Origin: Marinospirillum sp.
GTDB taxonomy: Bacteria; Pseudomonadota; Gammaproteobacteria; Pseudomonadales; Halomonadaceae
Length of the DNA: 5,508 bases
NCBI RefSeq assembly: GCF_014859565.1
Contig: NZ_JACUUA010000207.1
Span: 1 to 5,508, forward strand
Reading direction: 5' to 3'
A program made the translations under genes and the position numbers. The notes beneath the pieces were generated by a model. That model had not been told where the DNA came from, did not search any database, and saw nothing but the letters and a program-made list of their open reading frames with translations. Positions 1-5,508 of this stretch are shown here, one piece after another. The stretch's first letter is position 1. Each line of letters starts with the position of its first letter.

Positions 1-718
1 TGTCGATGAGGCTGCGATGCTAGGGGCTGTGAGACAAGGCGGCGTGGTGATCGGTGTGATGGCCGATAGCCTGTTAAAAGCAGCAACCAGCAGCAAATGG
101 CGCAAAGGCTTGATGGATGGTCATGCGGTGCTGGTATCACCCTTCTACCCCGAGGCAGGATTCAGCGCGGGTAACGCCATGGCTCGCAACAAATACATCT
201 ATTGCCTAGCGGACAGTTCTCTGGTGATTCACTCTGGTAAAAAAGGTGGCACACTTAACGGTGCAGAAGAAAATTTGAAACAATCCTGGGTGCCGTTGTG
301 GGTTAAGCAGACAACGGACAAAGATGCAGCCAATGCCGACTTGGTCGCCAAAGGTGGCTGCTGGCTGGAGGCAGATACGCAGACCTTTAAGATTGCAGAT
401 TTAATAGGCAATGAATCTAGCCTTGCGAATCAGGTGAAGGAGCCAATAGGTGACCTCTTTTCTCTGCCTGCACAGCCTGAATTGTTTGCCGAGGCTGATT
501 CTAACCCTGAGATTAAATCTGAGCCTGTCGATTTCTATCAGCTGTTCACCGCCGAGCTTCAGCGATTGGCTGAGAAGCCAGTAACTGTCGATGCGCTGCT
601 TAAAATCACACAGCTCCATAAATCTCAGTTAACTGAATGGCTGAAACGTGCTGTTGATGATGGAGTGGTGAAGAAGCTCAATCGCCCTGTAAGTTATCAA
701 ATCAAGAACATGAAATAG
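1..718 (+). CDS. DprA/Smf-like SLOG-domain protein, 5' end outside the window
   Basis: The frame is open from base 2, giving 238 visible residues; the ATG at 17 is only an internal Met, so the true start lies upstream. The visible part begins in the second half of a DprA-type Rossmann (SLOG) fold: a GGVVIGVMADSLL strand-loop (about residues 13-25), then GFSAGNAMARNKYIYCLADSSLVI (about 53-76; split here as GFSAGNAMARNKY and IYCLADSSLVI), matching the DprA block GNFPRRNRIISGLS, then SGKKGGT (about 78-84). A linker follows, and the last 60 or so residues (from about 175) look like a winged helix (LLKITQLHKSQLTEWLKRA). DprA proper loads RecA on incoming single-stranded DNA. Divergent DprA-like proteins also occur in defence operons, for example as the antitoxin-like partner in ShosTA. 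The divergent core and the close-set second gene favour an accessory role over housekeeping dprA, but this is inference. The stop is TAG at 716-718. Confidence 0.75.
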   Translation, partial: VDEAAMLGAVRQGGVVIGVMADSLLKAATSSKWRKGLMDGHAVLVSPFYPEAGFSAGNAMARNKYIYCLADSSLVIHSGKKGGTLNGAEENLKQSWVPLWVKQTTDKDAANADLVAKGGCWLEADTQTFKIADLIGNESSLANQVKEPIGDLFSLPAQPELFAEADSNPEIKSEPVDFYQLFTAELQRLAEKPVTVDALLKITQLHKSQLTEWLKRAVDDGVVKKLNRPVSYQIKNMK

Positions 719-730
719 AAGGATTTACTC

Positions 731-793
731 ATGGCCATGGCTGAAGAAACCCTGGTTCAGCAAGTCTCAGCAGACTATCTGATGAATGAGTTG
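731..793 (+). pseudogene. 5' stump of a gene downstream of the DprA-like gene, possibly hsdR-like
   Basis: A perfect AAGGA site (719-723) lies 7 bases before ATG 731, and the spacing from the upstream stop is 12 bases. A second operon gene therefore clearly begins here. It reads MAMAEETLVQQVSADYLMNEL and then PLLYETK, after which the frame runs on as antisense of the NIF3-like gene to a stop at 925. That continuation has no protein-like character, so the real coding part probably ends near 793. From memory, the start resembles N-termini of some type I restriction HsdR proteins (a pattern like LVQQTTADYL..ELGW), which would put the break just before the expected GW. That identity is tentative. 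The 3' part appears deleted rather than moved within the window. Confidence 0.5.
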
Positions 794-799
794 CCGTTA

Positions 800-1120
800 T
801 TATATGAAACCAAGATCCTCCAGTCGCCAGACTTCATAAGCGGGTTCTTCATAGGGATGTGCTGCCTTCATGGCAGCCACAGCGGCACGAATCAAAGCAG
901 CTTCACACACCAGCTCCACCTTTAATTCCTGCACTTTTTCCAGCTGATTCACCTGTCCCAGATGGGGCTGGGCACCCGCCAGCGGACGAAACTGGCCTGT
1001 GCCCAGTGTTTCAAAACAGCAGTGTTCGTATAAACCTATCCGCCCCGCTCCGGTGGCAAAGACTGCAGCCTTGACCTCTTCAGCATTTTCCAGCGGTACA
1101 AAAAAAGCCAGTTTGTACAT
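800..1120 (-). CDS. Small NIF3/YqfO C-terminal-domain-like protein (CutA1-like fold)
   Basis: This 106-residue protein corresponds to the stand-alone form of the domain inserted in or following NIF3 (YqfO) proteins. Evidence: N-terminal YKLAFFVPLENAEEVKAAVF, then AGRIGLYEHCCFETLGTGQF (about residues 25-44), RPLAG, and the hallmark HPYEEPAYEVWRLED near the C-terminus (about 87-101). Proteins of this size are usually annotated as NGG1p-interacting factor 3-like; biochemical function is unknown, and a small-molecule or metal sensing role is often guessed from the CutA/PII-like fold. The ATG (1118-1120) shares its A with the TAA of the upstream GNAT-peptidase gene (TAATG). A GGAG site (1127-1130) lies inside that gene's end, so translation is likely coupled. 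The tail LEDLGFI may have been altered by the rearrangement that removed the 3' flank. No terminator is visible after the stop. Confidence 0.85.
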   Translation of the reverse strand: MYKLAFFVPLENAEEVKAAVFATGAGRIGLYEHCCFETLGTGQFRPLAGAQPHLGQVNQLEKVQELKVELVCEAALIRAAVAAMKAAHPYEEPAYEVWRLEDLGFI

Positions 1121-2256
1121 TACTCACTCCGTCTGGGGTAAACCGCCACAGCGGTTCGCAGTTTTTCCCGACCAAAACAGGCCATGCGGGAAAACTCCAG
1201 CCGTGCCACCGGCACCTGCTGGGTATCCACACGGGTTTTCTGGTCGTCTTCATCCACTTCTGGATCATGCAGATAAATAAACTGATCATCCATCGCAGTG
1301 ATAACCACCCAGTGTGGGCTCTTCTGACGACTAAAACGCCAGGAGCTGATCAATACCAGTGGCACACCGCCCTCTTCCAGCACTCGCTGTAAATCCTGCT
1401 GGGTCACTTCTGCTCGATGTTCAAGAACACCTGTTTGTGCCAACTGTTCAGAAAAATCCTGATGCACCAGCTCCAGCACACTCTTTTTGGTGGCATTACG
1501 CACCCCGTTAATAAACAGCGAGCCCTCCACATTCAGCCACAGCTGCACATCAAAACCACGGCGCCAGGCTGCCAGTGCCAACCCCCGCGGCCCACAGCCA
1601 CCATGGCCGGTGGTCATAAAAATGGTGGTGGCCTCCCGCCATAATTGCAGCTCATGCTGACGGGTCATTTCCACTGCGGCGTCCTGAGCTTTCATTGCCA
1701 TCAACAAGGAGGCCGGACCACAGGTAAAAGGCAGGGTCTGCTGATAATAGGGTACATCCCGCACCAGGCCACCCGGAGCCTTGCGCAAACGCTTCTGAAA
1801 CCGCAGCGCGGCAGCATGATCTTCGTAATAATCCGCATACTGCCCAAACTGACGATAACCCAGACGTTCATACAAGGTGATGGCTTTACTGTTGTCTGTA
1901 CGTACCTCCAACCGCAGGGCTGAGCACCCCTCATCCAGTGCCAACTTCTCAGCTTCCTGCATCAGTTGTTCACCCAGCCCCTGCCCGCGCCAGTCTGGAT
2001 CAACAGCCACTGAATACACCCGCGCCAACGCTGTACCACGATGGAACAGCAGCAGCAGATAAGCGGCCAGCACCTTGCCGGTGGGTGTTTCTGCTTCCAA
2101 TAGCTGAATGGCAGCATGACCCTTTTGCATCAACCAGCGAAACTGCCGACGGCTGAGACGGTCACCACTGAAGCAGCGTGCTTCCAGCGCCAGCAGACTG
2201 GGTAAATCATCCAGCTGGGCTTCCCGAAAACTCATCACTGAAGGAATGGATTTCAT
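1120..2256 (-). CDS. GNAT acetyltransferase fused to a C39-like cysteine peptidase
   Basis: This 378-residue protein has two domains. Residues 8-155 form a RimI-like GNAT N-acetyltransferase: SFREAQLDDLPSLLALEARC at the start, YSVAVDPDWRGQGLGEQLMQ (81-100) with the acetyl-CoA pyrophosphate loop RGQGLG (90-95), then LRLEVRTDNSKAITLYERLG (114-133). Residues 165-370 form a C39-like papain-fold peptidase: DVPYYQQTLPFTCGPASLL (167-185) gives oxyanion-hole Gln172 or Gln173 and nucleophile Cys179, SPHWVVITAM places His316, and IYLHDP places Asp331. All catalytic positions appear present. No signal peptide or membrane segment is seen, and no ABC-transporter part is attached, so this is not a bacteriocin exporter; it should act in the cytoplasm. 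The ATG overlaps the upstream stop as ATGA (2253-2256), and the stop overlaps the next start. The acetylation substrate and cleavage target are unknown. The architecture is one I recognise from gammaproteobacterial gene sets that also carry the RimK-like ligase found here. Confidence 0.88.
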   Translation of the reverse strand: MKSIPSVMSFREAQLDDLPSLLALEARCFSGDRLSRRQFRWLMQKGHAAIQLLEAETPTGKVLAAYLLLLFHRGTALARVYSVAVDPDWRGQGLGEQLMQEAEKLALDEGCSALRLEVRTDNSKAITLYERLGYRQFGQYADYYEDHAAALRFQKRLRKAPGGLVRDVPYYQQTLPFTCGPASLLMAMKAQDAAVEMTRQHELQLWREATTIFMTTGHGGCGPRGLALAAWRRGFDVQLWLNVEGSLFINGVRNATKKSVLELVHQDFSEQLAQTGVLEHRAEVTQQDLQRVLEEGGVPLVLISSWRFSRQKSPHWVVITAMDDQFIYLHDPEVDEDDQKTRVDTQQVPVARLEFSRMACFGREKLRTAVAVYPRRSE

Positions 2257-3335
2257 AATGAGGCTAGACCGGCCAGCGCCTGACTCACCCGCAGCAGTCC
2301 CTGACGGATGACTTCCTGCTGCCAGTCTTCAGCAGCAGGGCAAAAATGCTCCAGCAGCTGTTGATGGATTTGTTGTTTTAAATCTTCACTCACTGAGCCA
2401 AACGGCTGGCAAGCCAGCCAGTGATCCGCTCGTAATACATTAAACAGGTCTTCCGTGGAGCCAGTGCCAAACTCCAGGGTGACAAAACAGCAACGATCCG
2501 GCAGCAACTGGTGCCAGAAAAAATCAATCAAACCCAGCTTCGGCACCGAAGATGAAGTACCTAGAAAAGGCTCGGTAACCGCCGTGCCATACCAGTGTTT
2601 GGCCCACTGCACACCCAGGCTTCCCGGCGGATGATCACAGATCACCTCACCCACGGTGTAGTCACCCAGGCCGGTATGCACATCAATAATGGCCACCTGT
2701 TTGCGCTCTGCCAACCTCAGTTCTGCTGCCAGTTGCTCCAGTTGCACTCTTGACCAGCTGGGTGCCTTGCCACCATAAAACAAACCCGCCGGATGGGTGT
2801 ATTGCCCACCACTGACCGCTTCTTCATAAATCTGCGCCCCATACACTTCACGAAAATCCTGCAAGCGCTGATCCGCTTGTAACAGACTCGCTTGATCCCA
2901 GTGCTGGGGTATCAGTGCGCTATGGATTTCTTCATAACCCCGGTTTTCCGGTCGATGGTTAAAATCAACAAAGTTACGGTTCAGGTCGATCCCCGCCTCA
3001 TCCACCCGGCGTTTATGGGAAAAACCCCAGGGATTCATGGCGTGGATTAACAGCAGTGCAGTACCCTGCGGCAAGGCTTCACACTGATGCAACAGCGCCG
3101 ACTGAATGGCTGATCCGGCAAAACCCTCAACACCATGCGTGGCTGACTGCACAATCAGCAGCTTGTCTGCATTAACCGGCCCCAGCCAGGCAACATCCAT
3201 CGCCAGTTTTTCACCTTCAGCACCATGCAGGGGATGCTGTACAGTACGCTGCCAGCTCAGGCGGGAATCAGCGCCAACACCGCGCAAAAAGGCTTTGCGG
3301 GCTGCTGAATAACTGGGTTGAAAATAACCGGACAT
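2253..3335 (-). CDS. M14-type zinc carboxypeptidase-like protein (DUF2817 family)
   Basis: This 360-residue protein is a predicted cytoplasmic metallopeptidase or amidohydrolase of the M14/DUF2817 group. With the chosen start, SATHGVEGFAGS (64-75) supplies zinc ligands His67 and Glu70, followed by HAMNPWGFSHKRRVDEAGID (98-117) and LNRNF (118-122), whose Asn119-Arg120 match the M14 carboxylate-binding pair. IIDVHTGLGDYTVG (216-229) supplies the third ligand His220, and VTLEFGT (285-291) holds Glu288, the likely general base. The catalytic set looks complete. The longest frame starts at TTG 3365, but its first ten residues are not family-like. ATG 3333-3335 is preceded by AGAGG at 8 bases and begins MSGYFQPSYSAARKAFL, so it is preferred. 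This is the first gene of the minus-strand operon, overlapping the GNAT-peptidase start as ATGA. It probably hydrolyses a peptide or acyl-amino acid amide bond; the substrate is unknown. Confidence 0.85.
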   Translation of the reverse strand: MSGYFQPSYSAARKAFLRGVGADSRLSWQRTVQHPLHGAEGEKLAMDVAWLGPVNADKLLIVQSATHGVEGFAGSAIQSALLHQCEALPQGTALLLIHAMNPWGFSHKRRVDEAGIDLNRNFVDFNHRPENRGYEEIHSALIPQHWDQASLLQADQRLQDFREVYGAQIYEEAVSGGQYTHPAGLFYGGKAPSWSRVQLEQLAAELRLAERKQVAIIDVHTGLGDYTVGEVICDHPPGSLGVQWAKHWYGTAVTEPFLGTSSSVPKLGLIDFFWHQLLPDRCCFVTLEFGTGSTEDLFNVLRADHWLACQPFGSVSEDLKQQIHQQLLEHFCPAAEDWQQEVIRQGLLRVSQALAGLASL

Positions 3336-3488
3336 AAAAGCAACCTCTGGGTTACATGGAGACAATTCATCTTAGCTTACGCGGTCATTTGCAGCAGCAC
3401 CAGAGCAGTGAAAAAATCCACTCAGACGCTTGCATCGCGCAGCATTCAGCCTGATAGTGCAAGGGTTAAATGCTCTCTGAGGTAGCCC
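3336..3488. promoter_or_regulatory. Divergent intergenic region holding promoters for both units
   Basis: Both the metallopeptidase operon (minus) and the ATP-grasp gene (plus) must be transcribed from this 153-base gap. For the plus strand, TTGCAT (3430-3435) and GATAGT (3453-3458) are spaced 17 bases but match the sigma-70 consensus only weakly. For the minus strand, the complement of about 3365-3380 contains TAAGAT, again weak. A split palindrome CTTGCA (3429-3434) / TGCAAG (3458-3463) overlaps the plus-strand candidate and could be an operator or chance. The ribosome binding site of the plus gene is GAGG (3479-3482), 6 bases before its ATG. The shared region suggests coordinated control; no regulator gene is present in the window. 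Confidence 0.4.
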
Positions 3489-4985
3489 ATGACCCGTTTG
3501 AAAATCATTGTTGATAAAACTGCTGACTGGGTAGCCTACTACCCCACCGAAAACCTGCTGACTGCCCACGATTATCTGGCACAAGGCAGTCGCACCGATG
3601 CTTCACCGACTCAGGTGATCAACCTGTGCAACAGCTACCGCTACCTCAGTTATGGTTATTACACTTCTCTGCTGGCTGAGGCACGCGGGCACAAGGTGAT
3701 TCCCTCCATCAGAACCATTAATGATCTGGGCAAAAAGTCCATTTATGGTCTGAACATGGAGAGCCTGAATGCGTCACTGAACAAACTGGTCAGCCGTAAC
3801 AGTCAGTTAAAACTGCAGCTGGAAGAAAACCAGCGCCTGGAAGTGACCCTGTGTTTTGGTCAGACTCGTTTTACACCCTTGGCTGATTTGGCGCGGCAGA
3901 TTTTTGAGCAGTTCCCCTGTCCGATTCTGAGTATGACTTTTCGCAAAGGGGACGAGTGGCAGATTGAAGCGCTGCGCCCGGAAGGATTAAAACACCTGAG
4001 TGGTGAAGACGAGGATCTGTTTGCTGCCTCACTGGATGCTTACAGCCGCAAGGTGTGGCGTAAACCCAGCACCAAACGCAAATACCGTTATGATCTGGCG
4101 ATTCTGGTTGACCCGGAAGACAAACTGCCACCTTCTGACCCGGATGCGCTGAAGTTTTTTATCAAGGCCGGTCGCAAGCTGGGTATTGATGTTGAACTGA
4201 TCGAGAAAAAAGATTTCAGCCATCTGGCTGAATACGATGCGCTGTTTATCCGTGAAACCACCTCCATCAGTAACCACACCTACCGTTTTGCCAAAAAAGC
4301 CGAGGTGGAAGGTATGGTGGTAATGGATGATCCCACTTCGATTCTGCGTTGTTGCAACAAGGTGTATCTTGCCGACCTTCTGGCCAGCAAAGGCATCCCC
4401 ATGCCGCAAACCACCTTTTTATACAAGGATCGTAAAAAAGAGCTGAACCGAGTTGCGGAAGAAATGATTTACCCGGCTGTGCTCAAAGTTCCTGATGGAG
4501 CCTTTTCCAAAGGAGTGGTCAAGGTCAGCAACAAAGAAGAGTTGTTGGAACAGGCCGCCCTGTATTTTAAACAATCCGCCATCCTGCTGGTGCAGGAGTT
4601 TATGTACACAGATTACGACTGGCGCATTGGTATTCTCAACAACAAACCCCTGTTTGCCTGCCAGTATTTTATGACCAAAGGCCACTGGCAGATTTATAAC
4701 CATACCAGCGGTGAAGCAGTATCCGGTGGTTTTGCTACCCTGCCGGTGCATCAGGTGCCACCTCAGGTGTTAAAAATTGCCCTGAAAGCCACCAAGCTGA
4801 TCGGTGATGGTTTATACGGTGTGGATCTGAAACAAAGCGGGGATAGAGTGGTGGTGATTGAGGTGAACGACAACCCCAACATTGACTCGGAAGTGGAGGA
4901 TCTTTATTTAAAAGAAGATCTTTACCATCAGGTGATGAGTGAGTTTTTACGACGCATGGAACAAAAACGACTCGGGCTGGGTTGA
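3489..4985 (+). CDS. RimK-like ATP-grasp ligase with RimK-associated N-terminal domain
   Basis: This 498-residue predicted amidoligase forms an amide or peptide bond via an acyl-phosphate, using ATP and Mg2+. The N-terminal part (about 1-190) is the RimK-like ATP-grasp N-terminal domain, marked by NLCNSYRYLSYGYY (45-58) and LLAEARGHKVIPS (61-73). After a basic linker (RKPSTKRKYR), a pre-ATP-grasp segment starts at about Tyr201 (YDLAILVDPEDKLPPSD) and contains FIRETTSISNHTYRFAKKAE. The ATP-grasp core has AVLKVPDGAFSKGVVKV with nucleotide-binding Lys333 and the glycine loop 337-342, VQEFMYTDYDWRIGILN, and the Mg ligands Asp446 (GVDLK), Glu458 and Asn460 (VIEVNDNPN). All key residues are present, so the enzyme should be active. 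RimK itself adds glutamates to ribosomal protein S6, but it is about 300 residues long and lacks this N-terminal domain, so the substrate here should not be assumed. The gene stands alone on its strand, divergent from two peptidase genes. Confidence 0.9.
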   Translation: MTRLKIIVDKTADWVAYYPTENLLTAHDYLAQGSRTDASPTQVINLCNSYRYLSYGYYTSLLAEARGHKVIPSIRTINDLGKKSIYGLNMESLNASLNKLVSRNSQLKLQLEENQRLEVTLCFGQTRFTPLADLARQIFEQFPCPILSMTFRKGDEWQIEALRPEGLKHLSGEDEDLFAASLDAYSRKVWRKPSTKRKYRYDLAILVDPEDKLPPSDPDALKFFIKAGRKLGIDVELIEKKDFSHLAEYDALFIRETTSISNHTYRFAKKAEVEGMVVMDDPTSILRCCNKVYLADLLASKGIPMPQTTFLYKDRKKELNRVAEEMIYPAVLKVPDGAFSKGVVKVSNKEELLEQAALYFKQSAILLVQEFMYTDYDWRIGILNNKPLFACQYFMTKGHWQIYNHTSGEAVSGGFATLPVHQVPPQVLKIALKATKLIGDGLYGVDLKQSGDRVVVIEVNDNPNIDSEVEDLYLKEDLYHQVMSEFLRRMEQKRLGLG

Positions 4986-4991
4986 TTAAAA

Positions 4992-5018
4992 AGCCTTCTG
5001 CAATTAAAGCAGAGGGCT
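4992..5018 (-). terminator. Hairpin terminator between converging genes
   Basis: Arms AGCCTTCTGC (4992-5001) and GCAGAGGGCT (5009-5018) pair over 10 bases around a 7-base AATTAAA loop. Read on the plus strand all pairs form, one as G-U, but the tail is AAATTAAAC, a poor U-tract. Read on the minus strand there is one C-A mismatch, but the hairpin is followed by TTTTTAA, the better intrinsic-terminator tail. It lies 6 bases after the ATP-grasp stop and 12 bases after the stop of the minus-strand stump at 5031, so it may serve both directions. Confidence 0.65.
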
Positions 5019-5030
5019 AAATTAAACAGA

Positions 5031-5202
5031 TTATGCCAGCTTCAAAAGAAACTCCTGCCTTTGCTGTTCAACAACCTGATCATCCGTCCACTGCTTGGTC
5101 GCAGCATTTAAAGATAATGCTTGATTTGTTCCGGATTTAAATGCTGCCGGAGCAGCACCTGAACCTGATGAATGAAAAGGCAACAAAACAGCCAAAGCCC
5201 TG
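5031..5202 (-). pseudogene. 3' stump of an unrecognised minus-strand gene, cut by the insertion sequence
   Basis: On the minus strand a frame is open from the insertion-sequence end to TAA at 5031-5033. It encodes about 55 residues whose end reads AATKQWTDDQVVEQQRQEFL followed by LKLA, an ordinary hydrophilic helix-like C-terminus. The minus-strand terminator follows within 12 bases, as expected for a real gene end. The upstream part (ALAVLLPFHSSGSGAAPAAF) is less convincing, and another minus frame across about 5111-5200 (containing VQVLLRQHLNPEQIKHYL) is also open, so a frameshift or decay is possible. I do not recognise the family. The start and most of the gene would have been lost or moved to the far side of the insertions. 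Confidence 0.35.
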
Positions 5203-5453
5203 TGTGTCAACCTAAGCCTGAGCCAACTGATTTTGAGATAACATACAAATCAGGGCATCCAGGAGATCAGAAATGCCAAAACCAGTCACCAGCGTTAATC
5301 CCAAGGTGGAGCCTCATCCCGCTCTGGAAAAACGTGGGCGCCGTTCTTTCAGCGCTGAATACAAGTTATCCATCATCCAGCAAGCCGATGCCTGCAAGCA
5401 TGGTGAATTAGGTCAGCTACTGCGCCGTGAAAAGCTCTATTCGAATCAACTGG
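5203..5453 (+). mobile_element. Left part of an IS3-family element, interrupted
   Basis: The transposase orfA at 5273 identifies the element. Its left end should lie in the roughly 70 bases upstream. The stretch TGTGTGTCAACCTAAG starting at 5201 begins with the TG dinucleotide usual for IS3 termini and marks where the minus-strand stump stops making sense, but TG occurs at 5201, 5203 and 5205 and the exact boundary cannot be fixed without the right end. orfB and the right inverted repeat are not in the window. Confidence 0.55.
5273..5453 (+). pseudogene. IS3-family transposase OrfA, truncated after about 60 codons
   Basis: An AGGAG site (5261-5265) sits 7 bases before the ATG. The protein begins MPKPVTSVNP and carries the typical OrfA helix-turn-helix start: GRRSFSAEYKLSIIQQADAC (22-41), then GELGQLLRREKLYSNQL (44-60). 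Homologues continue after the Leu with a Trp-Arg containing segment and a leucine-zipper region. Here the frame instead runs VRIPDQACH to a stop at 5482, and this tail is encoded by the 23-bp repeat sequence that starts at the break. The product would lack the dimerisation region and the frameshift site for OrfAB, so it is inactive. Confidence 0.75.
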
Positions 5454-5508
5454 TGCGTATTCCAGACCAAGCCTGCCACTGATTCCAGACGAAAGCTGCC
5501 ACCCATTC
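5454..5508. mobile_element. End of a second insertion sequence, possibly IS21-type, inside IS3 orfA
   Basis: At 5454 the sequence changes from orfA coding to TGCGTATTCCAGAC and then repeated units. A 5'-TG terminus followed by several related repeats of about 20 bases is characteristic of IS21-family ends, where the transposase binds multiple sites. No istA/istB coding is visible because the window ends after 55 bases, so family assignment rests only on the end structure. Confidence 0.4.
5459..5508 (+). repeat. Tandem 23-bp repeats, two full copies and the start of a third
   Basis: Copies lie at 5459-5481 and 5482-5504, and a third begins with ATTC at 5505. Both full copies start ATTCCAGAC, share AA at positions 11-12 and have C then TGCCAC at 15-21; I count 18 of 23 identical positions. 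The copies are directly adjacent with no spacer. Confidence 0.7.

Noticed and set aside
859..1280. Plus-strand frames opposite the NIF3-like and GNAT-peptidase genes
   Set aside because: They lie fully antisense to well-recognised proteins, are rich in Pro, Ser and Gln, and show no domain features.
3336..3365. N-terminal extension of the metallopeptidase from TTG 3365
   Set aside because: The ten extra residues are not family-like, and ATG 3333-3335 has a well-placed AGAGG site.
4029..4409. 126-codon minus-strand frame inside the ATP-grasp gene
   Set aside because: It is antisense to the conserved ATP-grasp domain, without a ribosome binding site or recognisable motif.
3489..4985. True rimK (ribosomal protein S6 glutamylase)
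   Set aside because: The protein is about 200 residues longer and has the separate N-terminal domain of a different RimK-like subfamily.
5033..5140. Small plus-strand frame starting ATG 5033
   Set aside because: There is no Shine-Dalgarno site, and it is opposite a better-supported minus-strand gene end with its own terminator.
5172..5411. 79-codon plus-strand frame overlapping orfA
   Set aside because: It crosses the IS boundary and overlaps the recognisable OrfA in another frame; no ribosome binding site was seen.
5459..5508. CRISPR array
   Set aside because: The 23-bp units are directly adjacent with no spacers, and the copies differ from each other.

Overview
The window looks like a gammaproteobacterial chromosome segment. 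This is judged from gene content and protein similarity recalled from memory, and no database was searched. A compact, apparently intact metabolic or peptide-processing locus sits in the middle, and both edges show signs of gene turnover.

Left edge (1 to about 800): the 3' part of a plus-strand operon. A DprA/Smf-like SLOG-domain protein enters from outside the window. Twelve bases later comes the start of a second gene with a strong Shine-Dalgarno site, but only about 21 codons survive before the sequence becomes the 3' end of an opposing gene. This is probably the trimmed edge of an accessory (defence-type) region.

Centre (800 to 4985): two divergent units share a 153-base intergenic region (3336-3488). 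The minus-strand operon encodes, in transcription order, an M14-type DUF2817 zinc carboxypeptidase-like protein (2253-3335), a GNAT acetyltransferase fused to a C39-like cysteine peptidase (1120-2256), and a small NIF3/YqfO C-terminal-domain-like protein (800-1120). The genes overlap by 4 bases (ATGA) and 1 base (TAATG), so translation is probably coupled. The plus-strand gene (3489-4985) encodes a RimK-like ATP-grasp ligase with the RimK-associated N-terminal domain. Together this is a candidate system in which the ligase builds a peptide or amide bond, the GNAT could cap an amine, and two different peptidases could trim, recycle or release the product. The substrate cannot be read from the sequence.

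Right edge (4986 to 5508): an intergenic hairpin terminator, then the 3' stump of an unrecognised minus-strand gene, then the left part of an IS3-family element whose orfA breaks off after about 60 codons. At the break, tandem 23-bp repeats begin that resemble the multiple terminal repeats of an IS21-type element. This edge therefore looks like a stack of nested insertions.
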